Shown here piece by piece: positions 16,140 to 24,902 of a DNA stretch of 64,000 nt. A program made the position numbers and the translations under genes. Under the pieces are notes generated by a model, which worked only from the letters and a program-made list of their open reading frames with translations, did no database searches and had not been told where the DNA came from. Source of the DNA: Gordonia amarae NBRC 15530 (GTDB taxonomy: Bacteria > Actinomycetota > Actinomycetes > Mycobacteriales > Mycobacteriaceae). The stretch covers positions 186,001 through 250,000 of the forward strand of contig NZ_BAED01000020.1 of NCBI RefSeq assembly GCF_000241345.1, in the 5' to 3' direction. Numbering within the stretch: the first letter of the stretch is position 1; each line of letters opens with the position of its first letter.

Positions 16140-16179
16140 GTAGACAATGTCTACGGGATCGATAGTAGACAATGTCTGC
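16140..16179. promoter_or_regulatory. Tandem TetR-type operators between plsC-like and tetR genes
   Basis: A perfect 15-bp palindrome GTAGACAATGTCTAC at 16140-16154 and a one-mismatch copy GTAGACAATGTCTGC at 16165-16179, centres 25 bp apart. The second ends at the GTG start of the TetR gene, so bound protein would block both divergent promoters. Confidence 0.8.
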
Positions 16180-16755
16180 GTGAGTGACATGCCCTCGGGA
16201 ACCCGCGACCGTCTGATCCGCGCAGGTATCGAGTTGCTTGCCGATGACGGGCCCGACGCGCTCGCCCTGCGTTCGATCGCCCGCCGGGCGGGCGTCTCCC
16301 ACGGCGCCCCGCGGCGCTACTTTCCGACGCATCGTTCCCTGCTCGCCGCCATCGCCGCGACCGGACTCCACGATCTCGCCGTCGAGGTGAAGGAACCTTT
16401 GGCTGACCAGTCGGTCCCCGTCCGGGGCAGACTGATCGCGGCGGCCCTCGCCTATGTGGGCTTCGCCGAGCGCAGGCGCGGAATGTTCGAGCTGATGTTC
16501 CGGCACGACCTGCTCGACGGTGCGGGAGCGAACCTGCGCGCGACGTCGCTCCCGCTGCTCGAAGACCTGGGCAGGTCGGTCGCCGAAGCGTGCCCGGGCG
16601 GATCGGCCGACGACGTCACCACCGCCACGATGCGCCTGTGGACATCGATCCACGGCACCGCCGTCCTCCATGGCAACCGCGTCTTCGACCTGGTCGGCGG
16701 TCTCGACGTGCGCGCGCTCGTTGCCGATGCCGTCGAATCGGTGCTCACGATGTGA
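16180..16755 (+). CDS. TetR-family transcriptional regulator
   Basis: A 191-residue regulator. The N-terminal HTH is RDRLIRAGIELLADDGPDALALRSIARRAGVSHGAPRRYFPTHRSLLAAIA, a standard TetR DNA-binding domain with GAPRRYF in place of the more common 'YYHF' segment. The rest is a helical ligand domain with LIAAALAYVGFAERRRGMFELMF. The GTG at 16180 directly follows the second operator, so the transcript may have little or no leader; ATG at 16189 is an alternative. It probably represses itself and the divergent acyltransferase in response to a lipid-like signal, which is an inference from context. Confidence 0.88.
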   Translation: MSDMPSGTRDRLIRAGIELLADDGPDALALRSIARRAGVSHGAPRRYFPTHRSLLAAIAATGLHDLAVEVKEPLADQSVPVRGRLIAAALAYVGFAERRRGMFELMFRHDLLDGAGANLRATSLPLLEDLGRSVAEACPGGSADDVTTATMRLWTSIHGTAVLHGNRVFDLVGGLDVRALVADAVESVLTM

Positions 16756-16930
16756 TCTACCGGCGTGTCGCGAGTAACTCGCTGCGCGGGAACGAAGTGT
16801 CGAACAAGTCGGGCCCAAACCCTGGATTCTCGATCATGTGTTCTAGTAGGTTGAGGTACATCAGCTATTGCGCTCGGGATGTCCGGCGCATCTCGTGGCA
16901 AGCGCGTGATCGATCGAATCGGGGGTGACA

Positions 16931-18862
16931 ATGACTGAACCGCAAGCGGATTCAGTAGTGGTCGACCCGCATGGGCGAGGTCGATGGAATGACCTGAGCC
17001 GCAGTATGTCCGAGTTTCTCGAAGCGGTTGAAAGCGGCATCGGTGAGGCCGCTGTAGGAGAACCGGACCCGGAGCGTGTGGCGCAGTTGATGACGGCGGT
17101 CGGCTCGGTGCGGGCTGTCGAATCCTTTACCGCCTGGGCGCAGTACGAGGCGATCGCGGCGTTGCATACCGAACTTGTCGCCTCGCAACCCGCCGACTAC
17201 CGGCTTCTGGATGCGCACGCCGAGCTCGGTGCCCGCATCGCCATGTTCGGCGCCTTGACTCAGACGATGGGCGAGCGGCTGGTGGATGAGGCGGTGGCCT
17301 TGCGTGACCGGCTTCCGCAAGTGGCGTTGTGCCTGCGGGACGGAGTGATCACCAAACTTCATGTCGCCACGGTGGTTTCGCGTACCGAACTGATCGAGGA
17401 TGCGGAAGACGCGGAGGCCGTCGACGCCGAGATCGCCGCCACGTTGCGGCGGAGAAAAGGCGGATGGAGCCGAAGCCGGTTGCGGGATATGTGCGACCGC
17501 ATCGTGTTCCGCCGCGATCCCGACAGTGTTCGGCGCCGTCGCCAACAGGCGCACGAGGATCGCGGGGTGTGGCTCGACACCGACCGAGAACACGGCATGG
17601 CCGCTCTCGGCGGAACGATGTCGGCAGAGAACGCGCGGATCGCGTTCGAATCGGTGAAAAGCCTTGCCGCTTGCGCTTGTAAGGCCGATCCGCGGCGGGT
17701 GGCCGCACGCCGCAGTGATGCCATGTTTGCTCTGCTGACAGGGCAGCGCTTTGCCTGCGAATGCGGCCTGGCCGAGTGCCCCGCAGTCATTCCCGAGGCG
17801 CGGAGTCTGCCGGATTCGCAGGCCCGCATCGTCATTCACGTCGTCTGCGATGAGTCCACCTTGGATGGCAGTGCCGACAATCCCGCGTTCATGGATGGAT
17901 ACGGCGTCACCGGCGCCGACCACGTCCGCGATATCGCCGGCCAAGACCACACGTGGATAAGGCCTCTGGTTCCAGGGGCGACGAAATCCGGCGGTTCGGG
18001 AACCGAATCCGCGCAAGGTCGCAGGGCGCAACGGACCACACGGGAGGCGGCGCAGCGCGGCCCGGCGGCCGGTGGCGACGTAGGCAACGATTCTCGCCGG
18101 TTCACGCCGGGGCCGGTGGGAGCTGATGAGACCGTCTACGCCGGCCCACCATCCGAGTGCGCTGACGCTCCCGTCAGTGGCGACGATGTCATCAGTGCCG
18201 ATAGCGCCGATAGTGCCGACAGGGCAGACCAGACAGCCAGGACAGGCGGCGCGGTCGATGCTGCCGGATCGCCGGACTTCGACGCTGTCCCGGCTGGTGG
18301 GCCGCTGCCGTCGCATCTGCCGTCCGACCCGTACCGACCCTCGCGGGCACTCGACACATTCGTGCGGATCCGCGACGGCTACTGCACCGTCTTAGGATGT
18401 GAAGCTCCGGCCTGGTCGGTGGATCTGGATCACGTCACCGAGTACGACCACCAGCATCCCGAACGAGGCGGGCGCACAGAACCGTTGGGCCTCAACGGCA
18501 AATGCCGGTTCCACCACCTGCTCAAGTCGTTCTCCCATTGGGTCGACGATCAGTTCCTCGGCCCAGACGGTCACACCATCAGAGTCTGGTATACCCCCGA
18601 AGGGGTCCGGATAGCCGGGCCACCCGAGGACAACACCGCGCTGTTTCCGGGGCTCAAACGTGTCCGCTTCGCCGTGCCCGCCACGGGCAGCCTTCGTGAG
18701 CTCATCGACCAGCCGATGCGCGAGCGCACCCGCACCGCCGCCAAACACGCCCGCCGCCGTCACGAACGCGAACTCAACCGCGCCGACCGGGCCGTCGGCC
18801 CCGGCTACCGGCCCGCGCACCCCAGCGTCGACTTCACCGACTACGGCCCACCACCGTTCTAG
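16931..18862 (+). CDS. DUF222 / HNH endonuclease domain protein (13E12 family)
   Basis: A 643-residue member of the actinobacterial 13E12-repeat family. The N-terminal DUF222 region (about 1-330) includes LRDGVITKLHVATVVSRTELI and LRDMCDRIVFRRDPDSVRRRR. The C-terminal HNH nuclease at about 480-540 reads YCTVLGCEAPAWSVDLDHVTEYDHQHPERGGRTE...KCRFHHLLKS, with the DLDH and FHH residues in place. Between them lies a roughly 130-residue low-complexity linker (for example SADSADSADRADQTA). Members are often multicopy and found near mobile DNA, but no element ends are visible here. ATG at 16931 was chosen with a G-rich stretch just upstream; GTG at 16925 is also possible. Biological role unknown. Confidence 0.85.
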   Translation: MTEPQADSVVVDPHGRGRWNDLSRSMSEFLEAVESGIGEAAVGEPDPERVAQLMTAVGSVRAVESFTAWAQYEAIAALHTELVASQPADYRLLDAHAELGARIAMFGALTQTMGERLVDEAVALRDRLPQVALCLRDGVITKLHVATVVSRTELIEDAEDAEAVDAEIAATLRRRKGGWSRSRLRDMCDRIVFRRDPDSVRRRRQQAHEDRGVWLDTDREHGMAALGGTMSAENARIAFESVKSLAACACKADPRRVAARRSDAMFALLTGQRFACECGLAECPAVIPEARSLPDSQARIVIHVVCDESTLDGSADNPAFMDGYGVTGADHVRDIAGQDHTWIRPLVPGATKSGGSGTESAQGRRAQRTTREAAQRGPAAGGDVGNDSRRFTPGPVGADETVYAGPPSECADAPVSGDDVISADSADSADRADQTARTGGAVDAAGSPDFDAVPAGGPLPSHLPSDPYRPSRALDTFVRIRDGYCTVLGCEAPAWSVDLDHVTEYDHQHPERGGRTEPLGLNGKCRFHHLLKSFSHWVDDQFLGPDGHTIRVWYTPEGVRIAGPPEDNTALFPGLKRVRFAVPATGSLRELIDQPMRERTRTAAKHARRRHERELNRADRAVGPGYRPAHPSVDFTDYGPPPF

Positions 18863-18889
18863 CGGCGCATCCGCGGAGTCGGATGGCAG

Positions 18890-20468
18890 TCAATCCACTT
18901 GTGGGAGACGGATACTAGGCGTCTTCTTGACCTGCCACGCATCGCTGCGGGTCGCTGCCGCCAGTTCTTGTGGCCCTGACCGCAGCCGTTGAGGGCTCAG
19001 GCCCTTTTCCTCCATGAAGGCCATCAATTTCTCGATGGTCGCGAGTGCTGCGCCGAGTCGCTTCACGCTTGGCGAGTCGTCGTCGCTGAGTGGTGCCAGG
19101 CGGTTGATCTCGGCGCCAATCTGTGTCTCGGCAGCGGTCAACCGGTACCAGAGCTCCTCGTCGTGAGGCTCATCAATTGTTTTGAGCGCGTACTCGATTG
19201 CGACCTGGATCACCACGCTCGTGGGATTGACCAGTAGCGGCTGGTTGCCGCCTCTGCTGGTTGCCGCGAAGGTGGCGACCATGGCGCCGGTCGATGAGAG
19301 TCCCCCGAGCATTGCGAGTCCGCCGAACATTCCGCCGGGCCCGAACGCGGCAAGGCCGCTTGTGACCGCCGCAGCACCCGCCGCCCCGGCCGCTCCGCCC
19401 ATGGCAATGCCGACGGGGCCCGCTGCGAGGAGAGCTATCCCCGCCGCTGCAGCGAAAATTTTGGTCTTGGCGTTCAGACCCTGTCGGCCGCTGACCAACT
19501 GCGCGAGCTCTTTTCGCCGAGTCGGCGACCTTCTGCCCGGTCTTCCTCGAGAACCCGAGGTCCAAGAAGAGCCCCACAATGGCCTGAAAGCGAGCTTCAT
19601 CGACATCGACCTCGTAGGGGTCGAGGACGTTCGTGAAGGCGAGGACGACAGCTTGACTGACGGCTTCGGGAAGGTCCCACCGATGGGGCAGTGTGGGGAC
19701 ACGCCCTTTGCTCAGTTGAGCGAATTCGGGTGGAAGCTGTCGGCCTTCGGACTGCACAAGCAATTCCTGGACGAAGTTGTCCTGCAGGATTGCCAGGGCG
19801 TCCTCGTAGCGCTCCCGAACCTTGGTGTCGTCGACCTCGTTGGCCACGTGGTGGCCGTACTTGAGGGTGAGGAGTGCGGAGGCGGCACCGTCATCGAGCC
19901 GTAGCACGATTCCGGAGCCACTCGCGACGACTTCCTTGCTGGGGTACATGATGTCCGCGACGAGCATGGGGATTGCGGGGCAACTCATGTAGTAGTGCGC
20001 GGAGTGCTTCATGGCGCCGGAGATGCCGAAGTCCTGCGCGCCGGGGAAGATCCGGGTGAGGCCGCGCCCGGCGGTGACCAGATCCCAGCAGTCCAGGAAG
20101 TTGGACCAGTCATCGACGCGCGCGTACGGGAAGTGTTTGAGGATGCGATCGCTGCCGTCGTGGAGTGCCTCTGAGCCGGCGGGGCTTCCAAGCGTGATGA
20201 AGCGGCGGACGTGAACCTTCTCGGGCAGATGGTCGAGGAGGTCGATGGCGATAACGCTGCCGAGGCTGTGACCGATCAAGATGATGTCACCGGATGCGGG
20301 CACGAAGCTCAGGATCCGTGCGAGAATCGCACCGCGCACGGGCTCTTCTTTCATATACATCTTGACTTGGTCGAGGACGCCGGCACCGCTGTTGATGGCC
20401 GCCGATTGGACCGCGGTGACCCCAGGGCCTGGAACGCGGGCGAACCCGAAGGTTCGCGGGAGGCTCGT
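18890..20468 (-). pseudogene. Lipase-like alpha/beta hydrolase with C-terminal membrane segments, frameshifted and 5'-truncated
   Basis: Two minus-strand frames carry one protein. From an in-frame TGA at 20469-20471, the first frame reads GFARVPGPGVTAVQSAAIN, then IILIGHSLGSVIAIDLLDH (nucleophile elbow GHSLG) and LGSPAGSEALHDG, to about 19515. It then runs into nonsense. The product resumes in the next frame as ELAQLVSGRQGLNAKTKIF, followed by a Gly/Ala-rich hydrophobic stretch (about 65 residues) and a helical tail ending at 18890. One extra base in the TTTT run at 19511-19514 explains the shift. The N-terminal part of the hydrolase fold is missing. A sequencing error at the homopolymer is possible, but the truncation is not explained by it. 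Confidence 0.7.
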
Positions 20469-20639
20469 TCAAGGCTTGGCCCGGGAACGAACACTCGTCG
20501 CAGTGGTGGGGTCTGCGCAGTTCGGGGCGGGAGTCTGGACAATTGAACTTACTTTCGAGTAACGTGCGTCACCAGGGCCGCGGGGGAGTGGCTGGGGCAA
20601 CACCGGGGGGTGCTGCCGACAACACGGGGAGGTTGTTGG

Positions 20640-22409
20640 ATGCGGATGCGGAGCAGGCTGTTGGCTGCGGTGACGGGGACTGTGCTCACCGTCCCGGCGA
20701 TCACCTTGGTGGGACAGGCCGCACCGGCTGCGGCGGCACCGTCGAGCCTGGAGCGCGTCGAGAGCGAGTATCAGTCGTCGTCGCCGATCACCTCGGTGGT
20801 CTCGTCGGTGGTCCGGCACAAGGTCCCGCTGGCGAAGTCGTTCGGGCCGCACCCGGCGCAGTGTGACTGGGTGTCGTATCTGCGGTTCCGGTCGGCCGAC
20901 GGTCCTGCGAAATCCTCTGACGCGGACCGGATCCTGGTGGCTCAGCCCGGCGTCCTCGAAGGCGCCGGAGCGTTCGAGTCGGTCGCCAAGAACACCATCG
21001 TGAAGGCCGCGAAGCAGGGCAAGCGCATCGAGTTCTGGGCGCTCGACCGCCGGTCGAACTGCCTGGAGGACCACACCGGGCTCACCGCCGCCACCGACAA
21101 GAAGTCGTTCGACGTCGCCGCGAACTACTACTTCAAGGGAAAGCCGGTGAACGGCAAGAGGTTTGCCGGTTTCACCAACAACCTCGACAACATCGGCAAG
21201 TACGGGTGGCTCAAGAACATCGGCGTCAAACAGACGCTCGAGGACCAGTACGCCATCATGAAGGCCGACGTCCCCGATCAGCAGACGCGTAAGCGGAAGA
21301 TGCTGTGCGGCGGGCATTCCCTGGGTGGATTCATCACCGGATACTTCGCCGAATGGGACTTCGACGGCAACCGGGCGACCACCGGCGACGCCGGGTACAA
21401 CCAGTGCGCGGGCTATTTCGCCCTCGACACCGGCATCACCTCCGACCTCACCGCGATGTCCAACTCGCTCAACCTGCCGCCGGGCATCAAGGCCATGGTG
21501 CAGATGCCGGCCATTCCCAAGGAGCTCGGCCAGGTCGCCGACCTGCTGTACGGCCTGACCGACTCGGTGCTGCCCGTGCTGGCGCTGCCGACGTTGATCA
21601 ACCCAGAAACCCTGAACCTGCTGGCGCTGGCCGCGCTGGCCGCCGATACCGACCCGCATGGGGTCAACGCGCTTATCGACGCGCTGCCGCACAATTTCAA
21701 TATCGATTCGACGTTGCGGATCCTGCTGTCCAAGGACTACGGCACGGCGATCACCGGGCAGCCGAACATCCGGAACATCCGCGCCACCAACCAGGCGGTG
21801 CTCGGTGCGATCATGGATGACAACTCGATGCCGTTCGGCATCCTGCAGTCGAGCGTCGGCATGGTCGCGCCGGGTGCCCCGGTGGTGGCGAAGTCGTTCC
21901 CGCTGCCCGACAACCTCGCCAAGATGATGCCGATGTCGGCGGCGGCGTGGGGCGACAACAAGAAGGTCGCGCCGAGCCGGATCGACGGCAAGACGCTGTA
22001 CCGCTGGGCCGACTACGACCAGATCAAGCCGAACGACACCCGCACCCATCCGTGGCAGGAGGTCTCCTCGATCAGTGAGCTGGCGCGCAACATGAGTGAG
22101 CCGCCGCTCGACTTCACCGAGTGGTACTTCCCGACCTCGCTGTTCACCAGCCTCATGAACCGCGCCAGCCCGGAAGCCTTCGCGCACCGCCTGTACCCCA
22201 ACGCGGCGCTGCGGGCACCGATGGTCACCTTCCAGGCCGGCGGCGGTATCGGGATCGACAACCCGCGCGGCCACGGCCGGCTGATCACACTCCCCGGTTA
22301 CAACCATCTCGATGTGCTGACGGCCGCCGCCAAGCAGAACAACGGTCGTCCGGAACGGGTGTCGGAGAATCTGGCCGCCATGGCCGTCGACCCCCGCTCG
22401 ATGAACTGA
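20640..22409 (+). CDS. Secreted alpha/beta-hydrolase-fold protein
   Basis: A 589-residue exported protein. The signal peptide is MRMRSRLLAAVTGTVLTVPAITLVGQAAPAAAAP, cleavage near residue 33. The mature part has a GGHSLGG nucleophile elbow at about residue 222 and a C-terminal LPGYNHLD with a candidate catalytic His. HSLGG and a long insertion (about 250-450) rich in Leu and Pro suggest a lipase or esterase acting outside the membrane. The ATG at 20640 is preceded by GGGGAGG; codons upstream are not part of a signal peptide. The gene is monocistronic and ends in a GC-rich hairpin. It is head-to-head with the broken hydrolase gene, but they show no close similarity. Confidence 0.85.
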   Translation: MRMRSRLLAAVTGTVLTVPAITLVGQAAPAAAAPSSLERVESEYQSSSPITSVVSSVVRHKVPLAKSFGPHPAQCDWVSYLRFRSADGPAKSSDADRILVAQPGVLEGAGAFESVAKNTIVKAAKQGKRIEFWALDRRSNCLEDHTGLTAATDKKSFDVAANYYFKGKPVNGKRFAGFTNNLDNIGKYGWLKNIGVKQTLEDQYAIMKADVPDQQTRKRKMLCGGHSLGGFITGYFAEWDFDGNRATTGDAGYNQCAGYFALDTGITSDLTAMSNSLNLPPGIKAMVQMPAIPKELGQVADLLYGLTDSVLPVLALPTLINPETLNLLALAALAADTDPHGVNALIDALPHNFNIDSTLRILLSKDYGTAITGQPNIRNIRATNQAVLGAIMDDNSMPFGILQSSVGMVAPGAPVVAKSFPLPDNLAKMMPMSAAAWGDNKKVAPSRIDGKTLYRWADYDQIKPNDTRTHPWQEVSSISELARNMSEPPLDFTEWYFPTSLFTSLMNRASPEAFAHRLYPNAALRAPMVTFQAGGGIGIDNPRGHGRLITLPGYNHLDVLTAAAKQNNGRPERVSENLAAMAVDPRSMN

Positions 22410-22428
22410 CCGGCCCCAAACGGGCCGG
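22410..22428 (+). terminator. GC-rich hairpin after secreted hydrolase gene
   Basis: CCGGCCC (22410-22416) pairs with GGGCCGG (22422-22428) around a 5-nt loop, starting at the base after the stop codon. No T-run follows, so it may be an imperfect terminator. Confidence 0.5.
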
Positions 22429-22566
22429 CCGGAACTGATCGCCGAAACTGATCGACCAATGGTCCGGTACCGCGTCCGCGGTTCGCTCCGACCGGGGTCC
22501 GCTCTCACAGCGACCTCGCAGCGATCCTCGAATGCGGTGCCAGCCACGGACAGTGGAATGGTTCTC

Positions 22567-22905
22567 ATGAGCAGAGCAACAGCAACAACAACCCCGGTCA
22601 CCAACCTTTGCAGCGCCGTTCTGGTCGTCACCGACGGCACGCTGCGCAGTCGCGACATCGTGATGCGTTCGGTCGGCTCCGGCTACAACGTCGTCGTGGT
22701 CGGCCGTCAGGCGCACGACGTCGTCGACTACATGAACGCCGCACTGCACGAACAGGTGTGGACGTTCGTCGCCGACCCGGCCGATCCGGAGCAGGTGTCG
22801 CACATCATCGAGCGCGCCATCGACATCGCCGGCCCACTGATGATGATCATCGACCCGGGTGGCCTGCTGGCCGACGTCGAAGCCGCCGACCGCCGCGTCG
22901 CGTAA
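22567..22905 (+). CDS. Small Rossmann-like hypothetical protein
   Basis: A 112-residue protein starting MSRATATTTPV. It contains alternating strands and helices, SAVLVVTDGTLRSRDIVMRSVG, YNVVVVGRQAHDVVDYMN and WTFVADPADPEQVSHIIERAIDIAG, ending GPLMMIIDPGGL. This is the pattern of the first half of a short-chain dehydrogenase. However, there is no GxxxGxG nucleotide-binding loop (VTDGTLRSR instead) and no YxxxK. It may be a degenerate or stand-alone SDR-like domain. The ATG at 22567 was chosen because the codons upstream lack family-like sequence. It faces the methyltransferase gene with a 10-bp gap. Function unknown. Confidence 0.6.
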   Translation: MSRATATTTPVTNLCSAVLVVTDGTLRSRDIVMRSVGSGYNVVVVGRQAHDVVDYMNAALHEQVWTFVADPADPEQVSHIIERAIDIAGPLMMIIDPGGLLADVEAADRRVA

Positions 22906-22915
22906 AGGTGCCGAA

Positions 22916-23977
22916 TCAGCGTCGAACAGATGCTGTGACAGTGAATTTCCGGTTGCGGGCGAGCTGCCGGGTGGGTCCGACGACGCGTTCGAGGATCGGC
23001 CGGTAGCGCAGGTGGGAGTTCCACACGCACCACAGTTCGCCGTCCGGCGCGAGCACCCGGCCCGCGTCGGCGAACAAGCCGCGGGCGATCTCCGTCGACA
23101 CCGTGGCGTCGTTGTGGAACGGCGGATTGAGCACGATCCGAGACTCCGACGAATCCGCTAGCAGCTCAAGACCATCCGCCCGCGTGACGGTGATCCGGTC
23201 GGCTACCTTGTTGATCTCGGCGGTGGCCCGGGCCGACGCCACGGCCACCGCACTGCGATCGGTGGCGGTGACCCGCAGCCCCGGATCGCGCAGCGCCAGC
23301 CATGTCCCGATCACGCCGCTGCCACAGGCCAGGTCGACCACGGTCCCGGATGGCGGCGCAGAACCCAACTGTCCCAGCAGAAAACGGGTGCCGATGTCGA
23401 TGCGGGTGCCTGCGAACACCCCGCCGTGTGCGGCGACGGTCAGTCCCAGATCGTCGTGGCGTTCGGTGCGCGGCCACCCCGACAGCGCACCCGCGGCATC
23501 GGCCCGCCGGGTGCCCGAGGCGATCAGCACCCGCGACTTCTGCCGTGCCAAAGACACATCCACCCGGTCGAACACGGTCCGCAGCACATCGTTCATCGCC
23601 GTCGTCATGTGCTTGATCCGGCCACCCGCGACGAGGGTCACCTCCGGTGCCGCATGGGTGGCGACAAGCGAAGAAACTTCGGCCAGCCGGTCCAGCGACC
23701 GCGGCAGCCGCAGCAACACCACCCGCGCACCGTCGAGCAACTCCGGGCCGAGCGGCATCGACCGATAGGTGACACCGGCCGCCGCGGCGTGCGAGGCCAG
23801 TGACCGTTCCCCGGTGATCAGATCCTGATGCACCCGGATCTCGTGGGCCCCCGCCGCGGCAGCACCCAGCACGAGCGCACCGTCGACGTCATCGATCACC
23901 ACCACAACACCCGGACCGTCGAGGAACGGCGCGGCCTCATCGAGGATCAGCCGGTCCGGCGGTGTGCTCACATCCAT
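22916..23977 (-). CDS. Class I SAM methyltransferase, RsmC/RlmG-like
   Basis: A 353-residue protein with two Rossmann-like halves. The N-terminal half (to about 170) is degenerate. The C-terminal half has motif I VVDLACGSGVIGTWLALRD (about 210-228), an acidic strand VTATDRS, and the NPPFH motif near residue 285. NPPFH is diagnostic for N2-guanine methyltransferases of the RsmC/RlmG type that modify 16S or 23S rRNA. The duplicated architecture also matches RsmC/RlmG. It is co-oriented with, and 34 bp downstream of, an enoyl-CoA hydratase gene. Two near starts exist (23986 and 23977); I chose MDVSTPP. Confidence 0.85.
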   Translation of the reverse strand: MDVSTPPDRLILDEAAPFLDGPGVVVVIDDVDGALVLGAAAAGAHEIRVHQDLITGERSLASHAAAAGVTYRSMPLGPELLDGARVVLLRLPRSLDRLAEVSSLVATHAAPEVTLVAGGRIKHMTTAMNDVLRTVFDRVDVSLARQKSRVLIASGTRRADAAGALSGWPRTERHDDLGLTVAAHGGVFAGTRIDIGTRFLLGQLGSAPPSGTVVDLACGSGVIGTWLALRDPGLRVTATDRSAVAVASARATAEINKVADRITVTRADGLELLADSSESRIVLNPPFHNDATVSTEIARGLFADAGRVLAPDGELWCVWNSHLRYRPILERVVGPTRQLARNRKFTVTASVRR

Positions 23978-24011
23978 GCCGAGCACGCTACGCGGCGGGG
24001 CCTCGCCCGGT

Positions 24012-24788
24012 TCAGCGGCTGCGCCAGCGGTCCAGCCTGCTCTGATGTTCGGGATCGCGATGGGCCAGCGGCTGCATCGCCGCCGCCATCCCGAGTACGG
24101 TGTCGAGCGGACTGGTCCGCGACTCCTGCAACAGCCGCTTGGCCATCCGCAGGGAATGGCTGGGGTTCTTGGTGATCCGCGCGGCCAACTCGTGTGCGGC
24201 GGGCAGCAGGTCGTCGAGGCCGACGACCCGGCTGACCATGCCCCATTCGAGGGCGGTCGCGGCGTCGACCCGGTCGCCGGTGAACGTCATCTCGGCGGCC
24301 CGCTCGTAACCGACGGCCCGTGGCAGGAACCACGATCCGCCGTCGCCGGGGATCAGGCCGATCTGCACGAAACTCTCCGCGAAAAAGGCCTTCTCCGAGG
24401 CGATCCGGATGTCACACATCATCGCGAGGTCGCAGCCGGCGCCGACCGCGGCACCGTTGACGGCGGCGATGATCGGCACCTCCAGACGGCTCAGCGCACG
24501 CGGTACCCGCTGGATGCCGGCGATGTAGGCGCGGCGCTGCGCCCGCTCGTCGAGCCCGAACATGCCCTGGCCGTCGGCCATCTCCTTGACATTGCCGCCG
24601 GAGGAGAAGTGTTTGCCCGCGCCGGTGAGCACGATGGCGCGCACCTCGAGGTTCTCGTTGGCCTCGTCGACGGCGCGTTCGATGGCCTCGACAAAACTGA
24701 GGTCGGTGATCGCGTTGCCGGTCTCGGTCTGGTTGAGCGTCCAGACCTGCACTCCTCCGGTGGTGGTGACGTCGAGCGGGGAATCCAT
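24012..24788 (-). CDS. Enoyl-CoA hydratase/isomerase family protein
   Basis: A 258-residue crotonase-fold protein. Oxyanion-hole segments are GAGKHFSSGGNVKEM (about 56-70) and the later AAVNGAAVGAGCDLAMMCDIR (about 107-127), followed by FAESFVQIGLIPGDGGSWFLPR with the usual GL.P..G turn. It would hydrate or isomerise an enoyl-CoA in beta-oxidation; the position normally holding the second catalytic Glu reads PGDGGS, so hydratase activity is uncertain. The gene is upstream of the methyltransferase on the same strand. It does not overlap with the beta-alanine/valine-type operon further right, which ends in its own terminator. Confidence 0.88.
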   Translation of the reverse strand: MDSPLDVTTTGGVQVWTLNQTETGNAITDLSFVEAIERAVDEANENLEVRAIVLTGAGKHFSSGGNVKEMADGQGMFGLDERAQRRAYIAGIQRVPRALSRLEVPIIAAVNGAAVGAGCDLAMMCDIRIASEKAFFAESFVQIGLIPGDGGSWFLPRAVGYERAAEMTFTGDRVDAATALEWGMVSRVVGLDDLLPAAHELAARITKNPSHSLRMAKRLLQESRTSPLDTVLGMAAAMQPLAHRDPEHQSRLDRWRSR

Positions 24789-24855
24789 GGGTGACCTTTC
24801 GTCGGCGATGACTAGTTCCGTCCATCATGTCGGTGCGGTGTTGGTGCACATACGA

Positions 24856-24893
24856 AAGCACCCGCCGTCGGCGGTGGCCGGCGGCGGGTGCTT
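24856..24893 (-). terminator. Terminator of the mmsA-aminotransferase operon
   Basis: A 12-bp perfect stem (24856-24867 with 24882-24893, AAGCACCCGCCG type) and 14-nt loop, 9 bp after the aminotransferase stop on the minus strand. It is followed by a short T stretch. Confidence 0.7.
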
Positions 24894-24902
24894 CCGATCA
24901 AC

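Noticed and set aside
16768..16800. Possible decayed half of repeat family A (GCGCGGGAACGAAGT)
   Set aside because: Only about 13 bases resemble the repeat's right inner arm; no matching left half or outer arm. The 169-bp gap 16756-16924 otherwise shows only a short GCGAG/CTCGC hairpin.
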